In this document: positions 60,092 through 64,000 of the stretch, piece by piece
Layout of the letters: each line of letters opens with the position of its first letter
Position numbering within the stretch: position 1 is the stretch's first letter
NCBI GenBank assembly: GCA_020161015.1
Contig: JAIUOT010000055.1
Span: forward strand, 124,001-188,000
Direction: 5' to 3'
Source of the DNA: Actinomycetota bacterium
GTDB taxonomy: Bacteria > Actinomycetota > Actinomycetes > Propionibacteriales > Propionibacteriaceae
DNA length: 64,000 nucleotides
Notes under the pieces: model-generated
Databases searched by the model: none
What the model was told of the DNA's origin: nothing
What the model saw: only the letters and a program-made list of their open reading frames with translations
Made by a program: the position numbers and the translations under genes

Positions 60092-61753
60092 ATGAAGACG
60101 GTGATCATCGGTGGTGTCGCGGGTGGAATGTCGGCCGCGACGAGGTTGCGGCGGCTCGACGAGTCCGCACAGATCGTGGTGCTGGAGCGGTCCGGCCACG
60201 TGTCGTTCGCGAACTGCGGGCTCCCCTACTACGTGGGAGGGGTGATCTCCAACCGGAACGACCTGCTGCTGCAGACCCCGTCGAGCCTGAAGGCGCGCTT
60301 CGGCATCGACGTCCGGGTGAACACCGAGGCGCTCTCCATCGACCGCGCGGCCCGCACGGTGCTCGTGCGCGACCTCGCCACCGGCGAGCAGTACACCGAG
60401 TCCTACGACTCCCTCGTCCTCGCCCCCGGAGCGGCGCCGTTCGTGCCCCCGATCCCGGGCGTCGAGCGCGCGCTCGCGCTGCGCAACATCGGCGACACCG
60501 ACGCGATGGCCTCCGCCGTGGACACCGTCCTCGAGCAGGCCGAGCGCGAACGCCTGGGCGGTGGCGCCGACGCCTCCGCGGAGCCCACAGCGGTGATCAT
60601 GGGCGGCGGCTTCATCGGCATCGAGCTGGCCGAGAACCTCACCGAGCGCGGGCTGAAGGTGGTCGTCGTCGAACTCGCCGACCAGATCCTCGCCCCGCTC
60701 GACGTCGAGATGGCCGCGCTGGTGGCCACGCACCTGGTGAAGAAGGGCGTGGACGTCCGCACCGGGGCGTCCGTGGCGAGCATCGGCGCGGACACCGTCG
60801 AGCTCTCCGACGGCACCACGCTGCCCGCGCACCTGGTGGTCGCCGCGATCGGCGTCCGCCCGGAGACCCGCCTCGCCGAGGACGCCGGCCTGGAGCTGGG
60901 AGCCCGCGGCGGCATCCTGGTCGACGAGCACCAGCGCACGTCCGACCCGGCCGTCTTCGCCGTCGGCGACGCCGTGGTGAAGCGCGACGCGGTCACCGGC
61001 GACCAGGCCCTGGTGCCCCTCGCCGGACCCGCGAACCGTCACGGCCGGCTCGTCGCGGACGTCATCGCCGGACGCCCCGTGGCGTCCCGGACGGTGCTCG
61101 GCACCGCGATCGTCGGTGCCTTCGGCCTGGTGGCCGCCGCCACCGGCTGGACGGAGAAGCGCGCGGTCGCCGCGGGCCGGAGGATCCGCGTGATCCACAG
61201 CCACCCGGCCAACCACGCCGGCTACTACCCCGGCGCGGAGGGCATGAGCCTCAAGCTGGTGGTGGACGCGGACACCGACGCGATCCTCGGCGCGCAGGGC
61301 GTTGGCGGCGCCGGCGTCGACAAGCGCATCGACGTCATCGCGACCGCCATGCGGGGCGGCCTCACCGCGTCCGACCTCGCCGACCTCGAGCTCAGCTACG
61401 CGCCGCAGTTCGGCTCGGCCAAGGACCCGGTGAACATGCTCGGCTTCATCGCGGAGAACCTGCGCGACGGGCTCACCGAGACCATCCAGTGGCACGAGGT
61501 CGCCGGCGAGGTGGCCAGGGGCGTCCAGCTGATCGACGTCCGGACGCCCGCGGAGTACGCCCGCGGCACCGTGGACGGCGCGGTGAACATCCCGGTCGAC
61601 GACCTGCGCGCGCGCCTGGACGAGGTGGCGGACGAGGTGATCGTGCACTGCCAGGTCGGCCTGCGCGGCTACCTGGCCGCCCGGACGCTCGCCCAGCACG
61701 GCCGCCGCGTCCGCAACCTCGACGGCGGTTATCGCACCTGGGCGAGGATCTGA
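60092..61753 (+). CDS. CoA-disulfide reductase-rhodanese fusion
   Basis: A 553-residue flavoprotein: N-terminal FAD/NAD(P)-dependent oxidoreductase (VIIGGVAGGMSAATRLRRLD) with the single active Cys in SFANCGLPYYVGG, a NAD(P) loop at VIMGGGFIGIELAENL, the dimerisation domain to about 450, and a C-terminal rhodanese domain (about 465-550) with active Cys in VHCQVGLRGYLA. Such fusions reduce CoA disulfide, CoA persulfide or polysulfide. The operator upstream fits the persulfide-sensing CstR group, so a role in reactive sulfur detoxification is likely (inference). The ATG at 60092 is fixed by the promoter spacing. Confidence 0.93.
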   Translation: MKTVIIGGVAGGMSAATRLRRLDESAQIVVLERSGHVSFANCGLPYYVGGVISNRNDLLLQTPSSLKARFGIDVRVNTEALSIDRAARTVLVRDLATGEQYTESYDSLVLAPGAAPFVPPIPGVERALALRNIGDTDAMASAVDTVLEQAERERLGGGADASAEPTAVIMGGGFIGIELAENLTERGLKVVVVELADQILAPLDVEMAALVATHLVKKGVDVRTGASVASIGADTVELSDGTTLPAHLVVAAIGVRPETRLAEDAGLELGARGGILVDEHQRTSDPAVFAVGDAVVKRDAVTGDQALVPLAGPANRHGRLVADVIAGRPVASRTVLGTAIVGAFGLVAAATGWTEKRAVAAGRRIRVIHSHPANHAGYYPGAEGMSLKLVVDADTDAILGAQGVGGAGVDKRIDVIATAMRGGLTASDLADLELSYAPQFGSAKDPVNMLGFIAENLRDGLTETIQWHEVAGEVARGVQLIDVRTPAEYARGTVDGAVNIPVDDLRARLDEVADEVIVHCQVGLRGYLAARTLAQHGRRVRNLDGGYRTWARI

Positions 61754-62028
61754 GGGACGAAGGTGTATGAGTCTGTACGAAGTCGGTGGACGCTGCGCAT
61801 CCGACGCGGGTAAGGACGATTCACTAGGGGAGCAGGCACGCACGACCAGGGCTGGGGGGCGCTGGTTCTGTCCGGCCAACCGTAGAGGGGACGCGCGATC
61901 ATGGCGGTGATCGCAGTCAAAGACGTTGGCGCGGCCGAACGCTTCATTCCCTGGTTCGTGCCTGCACCTACGTCTGTCCGCGTCGACCCGGTCACCCCCA
62001 GGTCGGCCACACCCCCGACAGGAGCATT

Positions 62029-62289
62029 GTGCACAACCGGCCGACCCGCTCCGAGCTGGCCCACCTGATCAACCAGGCCAGGCTGGACCGGCATCTCTCG
62101 ATCCGGTCCGCCGCGCGGATCGCAGGCGTCCCCGCGGCCACCGTGCAGGGCTGGCTCGCCGGCCGGCACTTCCCCACGCCGGCGCTCCGCCCGAAATTCC
62201 TCGTGCTCGTCGAGGCGCTGGAGCTGTCAGAGCTCCTTCACCCGGCCCTGTGGCTGGACGACGTTCCGCATCCGAAGAATTCCGAATAG
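62029..62289 (+). CDS. Small helix-turn-helix protein
   Basis: An 86-residue DNA-binding protein: LAHLINQARLDRHLSIRSAA then RIAGVPAATVQGWLAGRHFP form a Cro/C1-like helix-turn-helix. It is a stand-alone version of the HTH that begins the next gene, with about half of the residues identical (shared ARIA-VPA-T-QGWL-G-HFPTPALR). GTG start after CAGGAGCATT. The 275 bases upstream (61754-62028) hold no other supported gene. It may bind the same DNA and regulate the STAND gene 37 bases downstream. Confidence 0.8.
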   Translation: MHNRPTRSELAHLINQARLDRHLSIRSAARIAGVPAATVQGWLAGRHFPTPALRPKFLVLVEALELSELLHPALWLDDVPHPKNSE

Positions 62290-62326
62290 CGCGGGCCCTG
62301 TGGGCGGGCGCTGACACAATCACGTC

Positions 62327-63916
62327 ATGTCCACCCCCGCGAGTCGCCAGGAGTTCGCCTCCCTGGTGAACGACGCCCGCCAGCGGCACCACCTCTCGAT
62401 CCGTGCCGTCGCCCGGATCGCCGACGTGCCCGCGACCACGGCGCAGGGCTGGCTCAACGGCAAGCACTTCCCCACGCCGGCGCTGCGCGGCAACTACCTG
62501 AAGCTCCTCGAGCACCTCGACCTCGTCGACGCCGTGCCGGAGGACCTGTGGGACGACAGCTGGACGGGGGTGGAGCCGGCGCTGCGCAGCGGCCAGTCCC
62601 CCTACCTCGGGCTGCGTCCCTACCGCGTCGCGGACAAGGACCTCTTCTTCGGCCGCTCCGGCCAGAGCGCCCGCCTCGCCGAGGCGGTGCTGGAGCTCTC
62701 CGCCCGCGAGGGCACCGGGATGATCGCGCTGGTGGGCGCCTCCGGCAGCGGGAAGTCATCGCTGCTCGCCGCGGGCCTGCTGGGCCGCGAGGCCACCGGC
62801 GGCGCGCTGGCCGGCTGGGGTGGCACGGCGCTCACCGTGATCCGGCTGCTCGCGGACGCCACACCGGCGCTGGCCGGGGAGCCGGGCCGGCAGCTGGTGG
62901 TCGTCGACCAGCTGGAGGAGGCGCTCGCCCTGCCCGACGCGGCCCGCCGGTCGTTCCTCGCCGCGCTCGAGGCGCTGTCGCGGCAGGCGGTCGTGGTGGT
63001 GGGGATGAGGTCGGACGCGTTCGAGGCCGCCAGCCTCGAGCCCCTGCTCCAGGAGGCCCTGTCGCGGCCGGTCCTGCTGGGTCCGCTGACCAGGGACGAG
63101 TGCCGGGACGTCATCGTCCGCCCGGCGGAGGCGCTCGGGGTGGCCGTGGACGAGGACCTGGTCAGGGTGCTGCTGGAGGAGCTCGCGCCGGGGCCGGCGG
63201 ACCGCATCGGCGCGGGCGCGCTGCCGTTGCTGTCCAACGCCCTGCTGCTGATCTGGGCCGTGGGGAACGGCCGCCGGCTCACGGCCGCCGACTACCACGC
63301 CGCCGGCGGCATCGCGCGAGCTGTGGAGAGGCTGGCCGAGCAGGTCTACCTCGCGCTCGAGCCGGAGCAGAAGGCCGCGGCGGAGCGGCTGTTCCTGCGG
63401 CTGGTGCGCGTGGCCGGCGACGTGCTGGTGCGCGAGACCGTCCCGCTGTCGGAGGTGGACGCGACCGCACGTCCGGCGATGGAGGCGTTCGTCGCGGCGC
63501 GGATGCTCACCACCGTCGACAACGAGGTGCGGATCAGCCACCAGGCGCTGCTCGCGCACTGGGGTCGCCTGGGTGGCTGGCTGGCCGAGCACCGCGACGA
63601 CCTCGTGGTGATGGAGAAGCTGCGCAGCTGCGCGGACGTCTGGGTCGGCAGCGGGCGCGATCCGGCAGCGCTGATCCCGGTGCGGCGGCTGGCCATGTTC
63701 GACTCCTGGGTCGACCGGGCCCGGCGCAAGCGCCTGCTCACCGACGCCGAGCGGGAGTTCGTCGCCGCGTCCGAGGCCTACTTCTCCGCGACCGGCGATC
63801 CGGTGGACGCCGGGGCCGCAGCCGGCCTGCGGCGCTGGCAGGTGGCGGTGGCCGTGCTGGCGCTGGTCAGCCTCGCCCTCGCGATCACGGTGCTCGTCCT
63901 GCTCACGGGACCGTGA
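62327..63916 (+). CDS. HTH-STAND NTPase with C-terminal membrane helix
   Basis: A 529-residue protein: N-terminal helix-turn-helix (about 5-75), then a novel-STAND NTPase domain beginning PYLGLRPYRVADKDLFFGRS, with Walker A GASGSGKSSLL (about 143-153), Walker B QLVVVDQLEE and a winged-helix/arm region (SNALLLIWAVGNGRRLTAAD, then ISHQALLAHWGRLGGWLAEH). Related proteins usually continue into WD40 or TPR sensor repeats; here it stops after one membrane helix (WQVAVAVLALVSLALAITVL). ATG follows a CACAAT box by 6 bases. STAND proteins act as signal-dependent switches, often in defence; the trigger here is unknown. Confidence 0.88.
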   Translation: MSTPASRQEFASLVNDARQRHHLSIRAVARIADVPATTAQGWLNGKHFPTPALRGNYLKLLEHLDLVDAVPEDLWDDSWTGVEPALRSGQSPYLGLRPYRVADKDLFFGRSGQSARLAEAVLELSAREGTGMIALVGASGSGKSSLLAAGLLGREATGGALAGWGGTALTVIRLLADATPALAGEPGRQLVVVDQLEEALALPDAARRSFLAALEALSRQAVVVVGMRSDAFEAASLEPLLQEALSRPVLLGPLTRDECRDVIVRPAEALGVAVDEDLVRVLLEELAPGPADRIGAGALPLLSNALLLIWAVGNGRRLTAADYHAAGGIARAVERLAEQVYLALEPEQKAAAERLFLRLVRVAGDVLVRETVPLSEVDATARPAMEAFVAARMLTTVDNEVRISHQALLAHWGRLGGWLAEHRDDLVVMEKLRSCADVWVGSGRDPAALIPVRRLAMFDSWVDRARRKRLLTDAEREFVAASEAYFSATGDPVDAGAAAGLRRWQVAVAVLALVSLALAITVLVLLTGP

Positions 63917-63932
63917 GGCCGTCCGCGTACGG

Positions 63933-64000
63933 TCAGGCTGCGGTGACGACGACCGCGACCGACTTCAGGTAGACCGTCGTGTAGCCGGAGCGGGTGGCCT
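63933..64000 (-). CDS. C-terminal end of an unidentified gene (runs off window)
   Basis: An open frame enters from the right edge and ends with TGA at 63933-63935; the visible tail reads ATRSGYTTVYLKSVAVVVTA. It is convergent with the STAND gene, 16 bases away. Too short to name, and only the codon pattern and sensible placement support it. Confidence 0.35.
   Translation of the reverse strand, partial: ATRSGYTTVYLKSVAVVVTAA

Noticed and set aside
61901-62068. A 55-codon ATG frame upstream of the small HTH gene
   Set aside because: Overlaps the start of the HTH gene, has weak ribosome site and Pro/Thr-rich composition without homologue; could be a leader but unsupported.
1-64000. tRNA, rRNA, insertion sequences and prophage genes
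   Set aside because: I looked for TTCGA-type T loops, transposase motifs and integrase signatures on both strands and saw none; a tRNA search program would be decisive.

Overview
The window is about 72% GC, densely packed and entirely bacterial. Short spacers, many 4-base ATGA/GTGA gene overlaps, many genes with a TANNNT -10 box only 6-8 bases before the start codon (leaderless transcripts), a MurJ fused to a pseudokinase, LppU- and Septum_form-type small membrane proteins and Lrp-controlled alanine dehydrogenase all point to an actinobacterium. GlpK, a beta-glucoside PTS, Pta-AckA and the AmmeMemoRadiSam genes suit a fermentative member, possibly Propionibacteriaceae (inference only). I saw no rRNA or tRNA genes, no CRISPR array and no transposase.

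Layout. 0-9.6 kb: end of glpK, a secreted subtilisin with five TIG repeats, murJ-pseudokinase and its DUF6049 partner. 9.7-24.2 kb: cca, a HAD phosphatase, a MarR/MFS pair, an acyl-CoA ligase, tag, an EamA exporter, an MscS channel, lipoproteins, a luciferase-like monooxygenase with its FMN reductase, and a NarL-type two-component system. 24.2-25 kb: a non-coding block holding a 70-bp palindromic repeat family. 25-31.8 kb: LppU-like protein, Lrp regulator divergent from ald, the three AmmeMemoRadiSam genes and panE. 31.8-42.9 kb: the unusual accessory region. 42.9-64 kb: ABC-F protein, a winged-helix protein, a GNAT, a LicT-controlled PTS operon, YdcF, an MBL/YrdB pair divergent from a TetR regulator, a racemase, pta-ackA, endonuclease IV, an acyl-CoA synthetase, a CoA-disulfide reductase/rhodanese behind a CsoR-type operator, and a pair of related HTH proteins, one fused to a STAND NTPase.

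The main discovery candidate is at 37.9-42.9 kb. A trypsin-like protease carries a C-terminal tail of C-P-T-x-x repeats, so a Thr lies three residues before each Cys, the spacing of a four-residue (methyl)lanthionine ring. Directly downstream, in one translationally coupled run, are a phosphotransferase (LanK-like kinase), a HopA1-family protein (LanY-like phospho-Ser/Thr lyase) and a LanC-type cyclase with its zinc ligands. These are the three activities needed to turn Thr/Ser plus Cys into thioethers. The only Cys-rich product in the operon is the protease tail, so I propose that an enzyme rather than a short peptide is the substrate. Divergently transcribed from the same 172-bp spacer is an operon of an intracellular subtilisin (with four GYWSGIG repeats), an ECF-type sigma factor, a small beta-sandwich-like protein and a TPR-CHAT protease. 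Together they look like a regulated intracellular protease system whose trypsin arm may be thioether-crosslinked.

The other genes are mainly metabolic and housekeeping. Operators or switches can be read for the MarR, TetR, PTS, luciferase-like monooxygenase, CoA-disulfide reductase and ribbon-helix-helix genes.
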